Shown one piece after another: positions 45,581 to 53,673 of a stretch of 64,000 bases of DNA. Every line of letters begins with the position of its first letter. Positions within the stretch are counted from its first letter, which is position 1. The stretch is from positions 1 to 64,000 of the forward strand of contig NZ_QRMP01000010.1 in the NCBI RefSeq assembly GCF_003473295.1. Reading direction: 5' to 3'. Under the pieces are notes generated by a model, which was not told the DNA's origin, searched no databases, and saw nothing but the letters and a program-made list of their open reading frames with translations. The position numbers and the translations under genes are program-made. Source of the stretch: Parabacteroides sp. AM08-6. GTDB lineage: Bacteria > Bacteroidota > Bacteroidia > Bacteroidales > Tannerellaceae.

Positions 45581-45800
45581 ACGATGCAAAGATACGACCT
45601 CTCCTCGGTTTGTCAATAGTTAAAATGCTAATTTATGTTGTAAAGCATCTAATAAAAATTAACGACATTCAAAAACCTTGTTGTTTGCTCCCAGAATATT
45701 AAAATCAAAAAGTTTTCCTCTTTTTTTACTTTTTTCATCCCGATATGCAACCTATTCCGAAACAGCTCGTCTATTAAAATGAAGATTAAACAAAAAAAAT

Positions 45801-46664
45801 ATGAATACAAAACTTTTCATCCTGATTAGCTGCCTGTTGTTGATAGCAACAAGTAGTTTTGCTAAATCCAGAACAGTTAAAGGAAACGGCAACCTCGTAA
45901 ATAAAGAAATCTCAATAAAAGATTATGATGCCATCGAAGCCTTAGGTGGAGTAACTATCGAATACGAGCAGTCTTCTGCAAGTCCCTATTTACAACTTAC
46001 TATAGACGAAAATATTCTGCCTTACTTGGATATCCGTGTAAAAGGAAAGACACTCTCTATCGGTTTCAAAGATGAAAGCGACGACTACTACGACGATGAC
46101 GATGATGAATCAATACAAATAAACAATGGGGAAGTAAAGTACCGGAGCGGCCTCAGCATAAGCGCGACCAAATACATTATTACCACCAATTCCGAAACCT
46201 TGAAAGACATCAACCTTGTAGGCGGTTGCCACATGAATATAAACAGTAAATTCAAAGCGGAACGGTTCAATGCCAATATTGCGGGAAGTGGAAGTATCAA
46301 TTTCAGCAAACCGACCGATATCCATAAAGGAGATTTTAGCATTGCCGGTTCAGGTGAAATCAACCTGAGGACATTCAGAATGACCAATCTAAACTGCAGC
46401 ATAGCCGGAGGTGGTGAAATCAACCTAAACGGGAAGGCGGATAAAGCAGACTACAGTGTAGCAGGAGGAGGTAACATCTATGGCTACAACTGCAATGTAA
46501 AAAAAGCAGAATGTAGCGTAGCAGGGGGAGGAAGCATACAAGTGTATGCAACCGAGCAGCTGGATGCCAGCACTGCAGGAGGAGGAAAAATTCGATATAA
46601 AGGGAACCCGACCATCAGCGAAGATGTTGTTGCCGGTGGCTCCATCAAAAGATACGAAGAGTAA
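45801..46664 (+). CDS. DUF2807 (head GIN domain) secreted protein 1
   Basis: 287 residues with a signal peptide (LISCLLLIATSSFA). The N-terminal part contains KGNGNLVNKEISIKDYDAIE and TIDENILPYLDIRVKGKTLSI, the DUF2807 pattern, followed by a right-handed beta repeat rich in (A/S)GGG motifs such as CSIAGGGEINLNG, DYSVAGGGNIYG and CSVAGGGSIQ. An Asp-rich loop (about residues 95-107) may bind cations. Probably an envelope adhesin- or scaffold-like protein. First of three tandem family members. Confidence 0.85.
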   Translation: MNTKLFILISCLLLIATSSFAKSRTVKGNGNLVNKEISIKDYDAIEALGGVTIEYEQSSASPYLQLTIDENILPYLDIRVKGKTLSIGFKDESDDYYDDDDDESIQINNGEVKYRSGLSISATKYIITTNSETLKDINLVGGCHMNINSKFKAERFNANIAGSGSINFSKPTDIHKGDFSIAGSGEINLRTFRMTNLNCSIAGGGEINLNGKADKADYSVAGGGNIYGYNCNVKKAECSVAGGGSIQVYATEQLDASTAGGGKIRYKGNPTISEDVVAGGSIKRYEE

Positions 46665-46688
46665 CAAACAAATAAAAATAGCATCAAG

Positions 46689-47516
46689 ATGAAAACAAGA
46701 CTACTCGCATTAATTGCTCTGCTCACACTGTGCGCAGCAACAGGAAAAGCCGAGAAAATCAAAGGAGACGGAAACGTCATTACGAAAGAAATCAACATCT
46801 CCGATTACAATTCATTGGAAATAACAGGAAACATATCACAGAATCAAAGCCTCTCCAAGCTAAAAAATAACGAAATTCCGACTTTCAACTATTCACAGAA
46901 ATCAGGTAGCCCATCCCTGACTATCACCATCGATAAGAACCTATTACCTTTATTAATCATTGAATCTTCTAATGGTAAATTATCAATCCGGGTAGAAAAA
47001 AACAAACATTTATTTCCTACCCAAATGATTATAAGCAGTAATTCCACGCAACTGGAAAACTTAAGGGTATCCGGTTCGTTTTATTTCAAATCGCAAACAC
47101 CTCTGAACGGCAATCGACTCAAAGTAATGGCATCAGGAGCTAGCGATGTTTATTTAAAACAGGCTATCCATGTGGACCAATGTGAATTATCCGCCAGCGG
47201 AGCCAGTGATATGGACATCAGTAATTTGATTTGCAACGGAATAACCGTAAACGCTTCAGGCTCATCCGACATTGAGATGAAAGGAAAAGCCTACACGGGT
47301 GAAATCAATGCATCCGGCAGTAGCGATATTGACGCATTCGGTTTTATTATAAAAGAACTGGCCTGTAAAGCAAGCGGAAGCAGTGATATCAATATCCATG
47401 CCACTGAAAGTCTAGACGTAAAAGCATCCGGTAGTTCAGATGTTACTTACAAGGGCAATCCGCGTACAAATTCAATCCATAGTTCCGGTTCCGCAGATAT
47501 TGAGAAAGCAAGATAA
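46689..47516 (+). CDS. DUF2807 (head GIN domain) secreted protein 2
   Basis: 275 residues with a signal peptide (LIALLTLCAATGKA). Same family as its neighbours, but with repeats reading ASGASD, ASGSSDI and ASGSSDV in place of AGGG, again in a beta-solenoid rhythm. It lies 24 bp after protein 1 and is probably cotranscribed. It is followed by a strong terminator at 47634-47666. Function unknown. Confidence 0.83.
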   Translation: MKTRLLALIALLTLCAATGKAEKIKGDGNVITKEINISDYNSLEITGNISQNQSLSKLKNNEIPTFNYSQKSGSPSLTITIDKNLLPLLIIESSNGKLSIRVEKNKHLFPTQMIISSNSTQLENLRVSGSFYFKSQTPLNGNRLKVMASGASDVYLKQAIHVDQCELSASGASDMDISNLICNGITVNASGSSDIEMKGKAYTGEINASGSSDIDAFGFIIKELACKASGSSDINIHATESLDVKASGSSDVTYKGNPRTNSIHSSGSADIEKAR

Positions 47517-47633
47517 TTTTTTTAATTTATAGACATGATTCCAACCGTAGATATTTTATCAATAACAAGAATCATGCACTTCTAATAACTTTGGACTACT
47601 TGAGAAAGTAATCATAGACACATCTTTATATAA

Positions 47634-47666
47634 GGGAGGTGGGGCTTTGCTCCATCCCCCTTTTTT
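47634..47666 (+). terminator. Terminator after DUF2807 gene 2
   Basis: A GC-rich stem (GGGAGGTGGGGC against GCTCCATCCCCC, one mismatch and two G-T pairs) with a 3-nt loop is followed by TTTTTT. It separates genes 1-2 from gene 3. The remainder of 47517-47815 has only a -7-like TATTTTTG at 47755-47762. Confidence 0.85.
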
Positions 47667-47815
47667 CTTTATAGGACCCTCCCAAGAAAGCTTTTTCTTT
47701 AGTTTTAACTGATAATATCATAAGTAAAGTACGATTCGGCAATTAAATTCGTTCTATTTTTGTAGTTACTCGGCAAACGGCGCATTAAATAATAAAACAA
47801 GATAGAGATACAAGT

Positions 47816-48604
47816 ATGAAAACAAAAAGTTTATTCGTAATAATCCTCCTGCTGGGAACAGTTTTTTCCATGCAGGCAGCAGACCATGTAAAAGGAAACG
47901 GCAAGCTTTCTACCAAGAAAATAAATGTAGCTGAATATAACGCTATTAAGGTAGACGGAGTTATCGACTTCAATTATGAACAATCGGATGCCGAACCGTA
48001 TGTGGAAGTAACGGTAGACGAAAACCTGCATCCTTATATAGTCATCGAAATAAAGGAGCGTGAATTAAGTATCGGTTTTAAAGGAGCAAAAGTAGACCAC
48101 TATACCAAGTTTATTGTCAAAACCAATTCCAAATGGTTGAAGCAAGTTAAAGCTTCCGGAAATGCCAATTTTATGCTAAACAGCCAATTAGTAGGAGATG
48201 AACTTAAGATAAACGCAAATTCCAACTGCCTCATTCAACTAAAACAGCCTATTAAAACCGGGAAATTGGATTTGAATGTCTCCGGTAGTGCCAATATGGT
48301 TGTCAATGAACTGGAAACCGATAAACTCGAATGTAGCATCAACGGTTCAGGCACAATCAACCTGAAGAAAGGAAAAGCAAGTGAGGCGGATTATGGCATC
48401 ACGACAGACGGCGAAATTATGGCTTTCGGAGTTGCCGTTCCGGAAGTAAATTGCAAAATAACAGGGAAAGGTTCGGCACAAGTCCATCCGACAAACAACC
48501 TGAAAGCATCCGTTGTCGGAAAAGGCAGTATTCGCTATAAAGGGCCGACAGCCGTTCAACAGAAAATACTGGGAAAAGGGACCATCGAAGAAGTAAAAGA
48601 ATAG
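47816..48604 (+). CDS. DUF2807 (head GIN domain) secreted protein 3
   Basis: 262 residues with a signal peptide (VIILLLGTVFSMQA). It keeps the family opening KGNGKLSTKKINVAEYNAIK and VTVDENLHPYIVIEIKERELSI, but its repeats are less regular (NVSGSANMVVNEL, SINGSGTINLKKG, KGSIRYKG). A separate -7 box at 47755 suggests its own promoter. It ends 25 bp from the convergent epimerase gene. Function unknown. Confidence 0.83.
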   Translation: MKTKSLFVIILLLGTVFSMQAADHVKGNGKLSTKKINVAEYNAIKVDGVIDFNYEQSDAEPYVEVTVDENLHPYIVIEIKERELSIGFKGAKVDHYTKFIVKTNSKWLKQVKASGNANFMLNSQLVGDELKINANSNCLIQLKQPIKTGKLDLNVSGSANMVVNELETDKLECSINGSGTINLKKGKASEADYGITTDGEIMAFGVAVPEVNCKITGKGSAQVHPTNNLKASVVGKGSIRYKGPTAVQQKILGKGTIEEVKE

Positions 48605-48629
48605 CCAATGGGAGCGGAAGCCGGCAGAT

Positions 48630-49637
48630 TCACAGCCAGCCCTCTTTCCGGTACCATGCAATACTTTCCTCCAAGCCGCGACGCAGCGGATAAGCAGGAA
48701 TAAAGCCCAATTCATCCTGAAGCGGAGCAACATCACAAATCCAGTTGCGCTGTTTCAGGATAATATATTTATCCGTATTCAAAGTCACGCTCTTCTTCAG
48801 CAGTTTGCCTATCCATTCCAAACAATGGCAGGCTATATAAACCAACCCCATCGGAATACGTGCATGTAAGACATGTTTTTTCCGTAAAATCTCCTGTATC
48901 AAACGAGCAAATTCCTCATCTGTATAAACATCTCCATCTGCAACAAAATATTCACGGTTCCAAACCGCAGTATTTTCCAAAGCCAAAAAAGCAACTGTTG
49001 CCAAATCTTTCACATAAATGAAAGTAATCCTTTGCGGAACAAAACCGACTGTAAAGTCAAAACCGGACTTTACACTTTGGATTTCTACAAAATAGTCCTT
49101 TTCACCGGGTCCATACACACCTGTCGGACGCAAAATAACATAAGGGAAATATACCTGCCGACGCAAATAATTTTCCGCTTGCAATTTACTTTTTCCATAA
49201 ACTGTATCCGGACACTGCGGGTCATCCAAGCGAATCGGACGGAACGACTTTTCGTCGCCGGGGCCATAGCTACTCAAACTGCTCATCAAAAGGAATTTCT
49301 CCGGTTTACAATTTGCCGCAGCAAGCGCTTCAATAAAATTCCGGGTATTCTCTGCATTAACACGGTAAAAATTATTCTTATCCGGAGTTTTAGTAAGTCC
49401 TGCATTATGAATAATATAATTCCAAGGTCCCTCTTTGCGAACGAAATCCGTTAATTGAGCCGTCAGAATATCCAAGTTATCATACTTCAAGTCGATAAAG
49501 CGAATGCGTTCATCCTGCAAATTTGCCCGGCTGCTCGAAGAACGAATCCCTGCCCAAGTTTCGTATCCCCTGCTTAAGGCCTCTTTTACAAGAAAGCTCC
49601 CGATAAAACCACTAGCTCCGGTAATTAATATTTTCAT
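48630..49637 (-). CDS. NAD-dependent epimerase/dehydratase
   Basis: A 335-residue extended short-chain dehydrogenase. The NAD motif is ILITGASGFIGSFLVKEAL; the active-site Tyr and Lys are in DTVYGKSKLQAENYL; a Ser-rich strand (LLMSSLSSYGPGD) supplies the third residue. It probably modifies a nucleotide sugar or a similar metabolite. It sits 4 nt after a small PLDNc gene in the znuA/znuC-led minus-strand run, probably by operon extension and not shared function. Confidence 0.88.
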   Translation of the reverse strand: MKILITGASGFIGSFLVKEALSRGYETWAGIRSSSSRANLQDERIRFIDLKYDNLDILTAQLTDFVRKEGPWNYIIHNAGLTKTPDKNNFYRVNAENTRNFIEALAAANCKPEKFLLMSSLSSYGPGDEKSFRPIRLDDPQCPDTVYGKSKLQAENYLRRQVYFPYVILRPTGVYGPGEKDYFVEIQSVKSGFDFTVGFVPQRITFIYVKDLATVAFLALENTAVWNREYFVADGDVYTDEEFARLIQEILRKKHVLHARIPMGLVYIACHCLEWIGKLLKKSVTLNTDKYIILKQRNWICDVAPLQDELGFIPAYPLRRGLEESIAWYRKEGWL

Positions 49638-49641
49638 AATC

Positions 49642-49851
49642 TTACTCTTTATCTTTCATATAATAGACATAATAATACCATAATAACCCTATCCAGTTCA
49701 GGACGACAATTGTCAGCATCCAAAGTATTTTCTGTCCACGGCTGATAAACGGATTCTGCGACACAGCCTTACAACCGAACAGGATTACGGCAACACCGGC
49801 AATCACCCCAATCTCAGGTAAGCTAATCCAACAAAGTGTGTGTGGTAACAT
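49642..49851 (-). CDS. Small PLDNc-domain membrane protein
   Basis: 69 residues with two membrane helices: SLPEIGVIAGVAVILFGC and ILWMLTIVVLNWIGLLWYYY. The short motif NPFISRGQKILWMLTIV followed by WIGLLWYY is typical of the phospholipase D-nuclease N-terminal (PLDNc) family of small membrane proteins. Function unknown. 14 nt after the ZnuC-like gene. Confidence 0.78.
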   Translation of the reverse strand: MLPHTLCWISLPEIGVIAGVAVILFGCKAVSQNPFISRGQKILWMLTIVVLNWIGLLWYYYVYYMKDKE

Positions 49852-49865
49852 ATCTAAATCAAAAA

Positions 49866-50630
49866 TTAATGTTCATGTTTTTTCAATACCCGGTGCGGCA
49901 GGTCGCCATGCCCAATCAACTCAATCGGACAAGCATACTTCTCACCCAACCATTCTTCGGAAACATCAGCCCCCGGATGGTAATGTAATGTTTCGTTTAC
50001 ACAGGCTATATTTTTCACCATTGTCAGAACTGTTCCGATATCGTGCGAAACAAGAATAATGGCACTTTCCTTATTGATTTCTACCAACAATTGATAGAAA
50101 CGCGACTCAAACCGTTTATCCACATACGAATTAGGTTCATCCAAAATCAACAACTGCGGCCGTGAAACGATGGACCGTCCCAACAACACTCGTTGCAACT
50201 GCCCGCCGGACAGTTCACCTATCGCACGTCCGGACAACTCCTCCAGCCCCATTTGAACAATCACCTCACTAACCCTCTCCTGCTGTTTCATGTTAAACGA
50301 ACGAAACAAAGGCTTTTCGGCAGCCAAGCCGGAAGCAATCACTTCCCTGACCGAAATAGGGAATTTCTTATCAATATTATTCAACTGAGGCAAATAGCCG
50401 ATTTTTAGTGAAGAAACCGATTTTCCATCCCGGAAAAAACGAATAGAGCCGGACACCGGAGACAATAATCCGAGAATAACCTTCAGCAAAGTTGTTTTAC
50501 CTCCCCCGTTCGGGCCGATAATACCGAGAAAATCATCCTTATACACGGTCAGGGAAACATCCTTCAGAACAGTTTTATTTCCATATCCGGCCGTTACATT
50601 TTCCAATTCAATCAGTTTGTCCATCAGCAA
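49866..50630 (-). CDS. Metal (zinc-type) ABC transporter ATPase
   Basis: A 254-residue ATPase resembling ZnuC/MntB. Walker A is GIIGPNGGGKTTLLK, the signature is IGELSGGQLQRVLLGRS, and Walker B is LLILDEPNSYVD, followed by ILVSHDIGTV. It overlaps the binding-protein gene by 23 bp, so Met 50624 may be the true start. No permease gene lies in the run, so the membrane partner must be elsewhere or is absent. Confidence 0.88.
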   Translation of the reverse strand: MLMDKLIELENVTAGYGNKTVLKDVSLTVYKDDFLGIIGPNGGGKTTLLKVILGLLSPVSGSIRFFRDGKSVSSLKIGYLPQLNNIDKKFPISVREVIASGLAAEKPLFRSFNMKQQERVSEVIVQMGLEELSGRAIGELSGGQLQRVLLGRSIVSRPQLLILDEPNSYVDKRFESRFYQLLVEINKESAIILVSHDIGTVLTMVKNIACVNETLHYHPGADVSEEWLGEKYACPIELIGHGDLPHRVLKKHEH

Positions 50631-51501
50631 GTGCTTTAGCTATATGTATCAGTTCCTTATCCCAATGATAGTCCAGCGGGTTGATAACCACCAAACGACA
50701 GCCTGTTTCTTTTGCTATCAATTCAGCATTTTTCCGGTCAAACTCCTGCTGGATAAAGACCACACGGGCATGATTTTCCCTCGCGGTCTCTACCAACTTT
50801 TTCAACTGTGCAGGTGAAGGTTCTTTTCCGTCCATCTCGATGCAAAGTTGTGTCAGATTAAATTCTTCCGCGAAATAGGTCAAAGCCGGATGATAAATAA
50901 TAAAGGTCCGCACAGTCAGCGGAGCAAGTAATTGCTTGATGGCTACCTCCGTTTTATCTATTTCGCCCAACAAAGCATTATAATTCTTCCAATAATATTC
51001 CGTATTTTCCTTATCCAACTCGATAAAGGCATTCAATGTATTCCAGGCAATCACCTTTGCTCCTTCGATAGAACTCCAGATATGCGGGTCAACACCTCCC
51101 GAATGAGAGTGATGATGTGTTTTTTCACCTTCATGGTCATGTTCTTCTTCCGTTTCGTTCAGAAACTTCATGCCTTCGGATACATCAAAAACTTTCAGTT
51201 CGGGGTTGTTATCCTTTATCTTTTGCATCCAGACCTGTTCAAAACCAATGTAACCGATACGCAGATAAGCTTCGCTCTTTCCAATCTCTACCATTTGTCT
51301 CGGAGTCGGGTCATACGTTTCAGGACTTTGCCCGGAAGGTACGACACAATGGATGGCGAATTTATCCCCTGCAATCTTCTCAGCAAAGAAGCGTTGCGGT
51401 TCAATCGTCACCGTCACCACTTTCCCGTCAGCTCGTTTCCCACTACAAGCTGTCAGCAAAAGCAAAAAGGTCAGTATGATATACAATCCGGAATATTTCA
51501 T
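50608..51501 (-). CDS. Zinc ABC transporter solute-binding lipoprotein (ZnuA-like)
   Basis: About 297 residues from Met 51501, which gives a clean lipoprotein signal (IILTFLLLLTACSGK); the Met at 51528 is less likely. Cluster A-I binding-protein features are CVVPSGQSPETYDPTPRQM, a His/Glu-rich loop around EEEHDHEGEKTHHHSHSGG, metal His in GVDPHIWSS and IIYHPALTYFAEEF, and a final Asp. It captures zinc or manganese and delivers it to the permease. Overlaps the ATPase gene. Confidence 0.88.
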   Translation of the reverse strand: MKYSGLYIILTFLLLLTACSGKRADGKVVTVTIEPQRFFAEKIAGDKFAIHCVVPSGQSPETYDPTPRQMVEIGKSEAYLRIGYIGFEQVWMQKIKDNNPELKVFDVSEGMKFLNETEEEHDHEGEKTHHHSHSGGVDPHIWSSIEGAKVIAWNTLNAFIELDKENTEYYWKNYNALLGEIDKTEVAIKQLLAPLTVRTFIIYHPALTYFAEEFNLTQLCIEMDGKEPSPAQLKKLVETARENHARVVFIQQEFDRKNAELIAKETGCRLVVINPLDYHWDKELIHIAKALADGQTD

Positions 51502-51617
51502 TTCTTCGTTTTTTTGACAAAGATACAAATGTACATGATAATTTTCAGGTACACACTCTAAGAAATAAAAATGTGCAAATCACCTCTGCCCATTTTTACA
51601 AAGACATGGTTTAAAGG

Positions 51618-52703
51618 CTAAAAACCAAAATATTTCTTGGCCATTGGTTGATTTATTTTTCTAACTATGGCAATAACAGCCATAGACAACAGAATTGTTA
51701 CCGGAGTCTCAATTAGCCATGACAGGTCGGGAAATATCGTCTTGACGACAAACAACAAAAAGAATAGATGTATAAGATATATACCATAGGAATATTCTCC
51801 GGCAACACTTAAAAAAGTAGTCACCTTATTTGCTTTAAAATCTTTCGCATATTCAAACATCGCAATCAAAACGAATGTGCAATAAACTATCCATGAGAAC
51901 TTACGGTTACCCATAGCCGCCGGAAGATTATATCCCTTATCGATTACCATATAATAGGTCTCGGCATACATTATCGGAATGAAGATTATTGCCAGTATTA
52001 AGGCTGTTTTCCAAGACATATTCAATCTATACCCACGGCCATAATAGACACCTATCAAATAATAGAGTACCCAGAAAGGAAACAGCCCCCCGTATATAAT
52101 CAGAATAAGGTTTATGTTTTGAATATATGCTATGTAATACAATATAATTGTTGTAAGTAACGAGATTAATGCACCGATGAGCAACCCCTTAATCTTTAAC
52201 TCAGCCAACTTTTGCATGAGAGGAAGCAAAACATAAAATTGAATTATTACTGCGACAAAATAAAATACACTTTCGGCACACACCAAGTAATACAATACAT
52301 TCTCTATGAGATTGCCATCCTTACACATCAAAGTGCGATTGTAGCACACCTTTGTAAAATAATTGCTGTCACCAAAATAATGCTGCAATCCCCATATAAG
52401 AAAAGGAATTGAAAAAATAAGACACGGTATATAAACTCTTAGCACCTGCTTTTTCAAAAATTTAGTGTACAGGCTAAAAGTCGAAAGATCTTTATTTGCC
52501 AAAAAGAATCCCGATAACGCCAAGAACATAGGTACGCAACAGCCTATCAGTTGCCTGATAAAAATATTAAAATCGACCTTGCTCATCGGGTTTGTTATAA
52601 GATAGTCTTGATAAGACCAAAAAGCATGAATACCAACCACACCGATAATTGCTAATCCCCTTAGCATATCGTAGTAAACCACCCTCTTCTCCATTGTTAA
52701 CAT
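51618..52703 (-). CDS. Acyltransferase-3 family membrane protein
   Basis: 361 residues with about ten membrane helices. The N-terminal YYDMLRGLAIIGVVGIHAFWS carries the conserved Arg-Gly and His of acyltransferase family 3, which O-acylates surface sugars. Starts at 52703 and 52694 (MEKRVVYYD) are both possible. Single gene with a long inverted repeat starting about 90 bp upstream. Confidence 0.85.
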   Translation of the reverse strand: MLTMEKRVVYYDMLRGLAIIGVVGIHAFWSYQDYLITNPMSKVDFNIFIRQLIGCCVPMFLALSGFFLANKDLSTFSLYTKFLKKQVLRVYIPCLIFSIPFLIWGLQHYFGDSNYFTKVCYNRTLMCKDGNLIENVLYYLVCAESVFYFVAVIIQFYVLLPLMQKLAELKIKGLLIGALISLLTTIILYYIAYIQNINLILIIYGGLFPFWVLYYLIGVYYGRGYRLNMSWKTALILAIIFIPIMYAETYYMVIDKGYNLPAAMGNRKFSWIVYCTFVLIAMFEYAKDFKANKVTTFLSVAGEYSYGIYLIHLFFLLFVVKTIFPDLSWLIETPVTILLSMAVIAIVRKINQPMAKKYFGF

Positions 52704-52789
52704 GTATTAGTGCCACAAATATAGCATCTTTACCTTTATTTTGTTATTATGCACTGTAGCTTTTTAGCTAAAACTACGTACCTTTTTGT

Positions 52790-52919
52790 ATTTTTCTCCT
52801 TTGCAAATATTCTTTCTACATATATAGAAATGAAAAACATCAATTGTTGAAATATATAAATACAATTGTCTTTTTTACTTTCAACATATATTGAAAGAAT
52901 ATTTGCAAAGGTGAAAAAT
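52790..52919. repeat. 27-bp near-perfect inverted repeat around 76-bp core
   Basis: Left arm 52790-52816 and right arm 52893-52919 are reverse complements at 26 of 27 positions, including the central run CCTTTGCAAATATTCTTTC. The core (52817-52892) is AT-rich, with smaller dyads around CAATTG. It lies between divergently oriented genes. Possibilities are a miniature transposable element, an invertible segment or a long hairpin RNA. No consensus promoter is seen in the core. Confidence 0.75.
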
Positions 52920-53055
52920 CAGATTTGCACAGGTGTTTTTTCCAAACGGTCATAAGGGAACGAGAAAAAGGAAAAAAGCTTTCGAAGATGATTTTGAACG
53001 CCTTATCAATTAAAATGATTATATTTGTAAATTATTGACTTAAATATGATTTGCC

Positions 53056-53346
53056 ATGGGAACTTTAGGTTGTATAAACGATATGCTCCAACGAGACAAA
53101 GAAAATCGGGAGCTTCGTAAAATAGGCAGGGAACGTTTACACGATACCCGGAAGCGTCTATTGGATTCAGAGCAAAAATCCCAATTACCGGACATTTCAT
53201 TAGAGGAATTCGAAGAAATCAAAAAGAAAATCCAGGAGAAAGAGGAAGCTGATTTAAACTCTTCCATCAAAATGACTTTGATTTTCGGATGTTCTGTTCT
53301 CATTATTGCTTTACTAAGCTGGTTTATTTTTTCATTTTTCAATTAG
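53056..53346 (+). CDS. Small membrane protein with coiled coil and C-terminal anchor
   Basis: A 96-residue protein I do not recognise. The first 70 residues are charged and helical (NRELRKIGRERLHDTRKRLL, LEEFEEIKKKIQEKEEADL), and a single membrane helix ends it (MTLIFGCSVLIIALLSWFIFSFF), suggesting a tail-anchored protein. No neighbour suggests a role. It begins about 137 bp after the inverted repeat at 52.8 kb. Confidence 0.6.
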   Translation: MGTLGCINDMLQRDKENRELRKIGRERLHDTRKRLLDSEQKSQLPDISLEEFEEIKKKIQEKEEADLNSSIKMTLIFGCSVLIIALLSWFIFSFFN

Positions 53347-53367
53347 ACGACAGACAAAAGTTATAAC

Positions 53368-53490
53368 GCTTGTAAACTTCAGTCTCATAGCTGTACTACT
53401 CCTATCTGCACCATATACAACTACAAATTCGGGTGGTATATTTGGATTCAGCACTCTTTTCAATTCTTGTATCTCTTCTTTTCTATCTAA
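53368..53490 (-). pseudogene. Possible AAA-ATPase (DUF234-type) N-terminal remnant
   Basis: A 41-codon minus-strand stretch reads LDRKEEIQELKRVLNPNIPP then EFVVVYGADRSSTAMRLKF. This resembles the start of Bacteroidales AAA ATPases, which go from a (G/D)R.EE...L motif to EFVVVYGRRRVGKT. The Walker A loop is destroyed and there is no continuation, so this would be a decayed fragment. The rest of 53491-53673 holds nothing I can name. Confidence 0.4.
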
Positions 53491-53673
53491 AAGGTCCGAA
53501 GGTCATAAATTATTGTCCACAGAAATAATTCTTCAACAAAATAATCATAAAGAGCAAAATTTACACGCATATTAAAATACAAGAGCCAAATTATCGATAA
53601 AAGTAAAAAAATCTCGATTCCTTTTAAACGAAAATGAATACCTACCACTCATATATTATATAGAAGAGAAAAT

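Noticed and set aside
52790..52919. Invertible promoter as a firm call
   Set aside because: No consensus -33/-7 pair is visible in the core on either strand and no recombinase gene is nearby, so it is kept only as a hypothesis.
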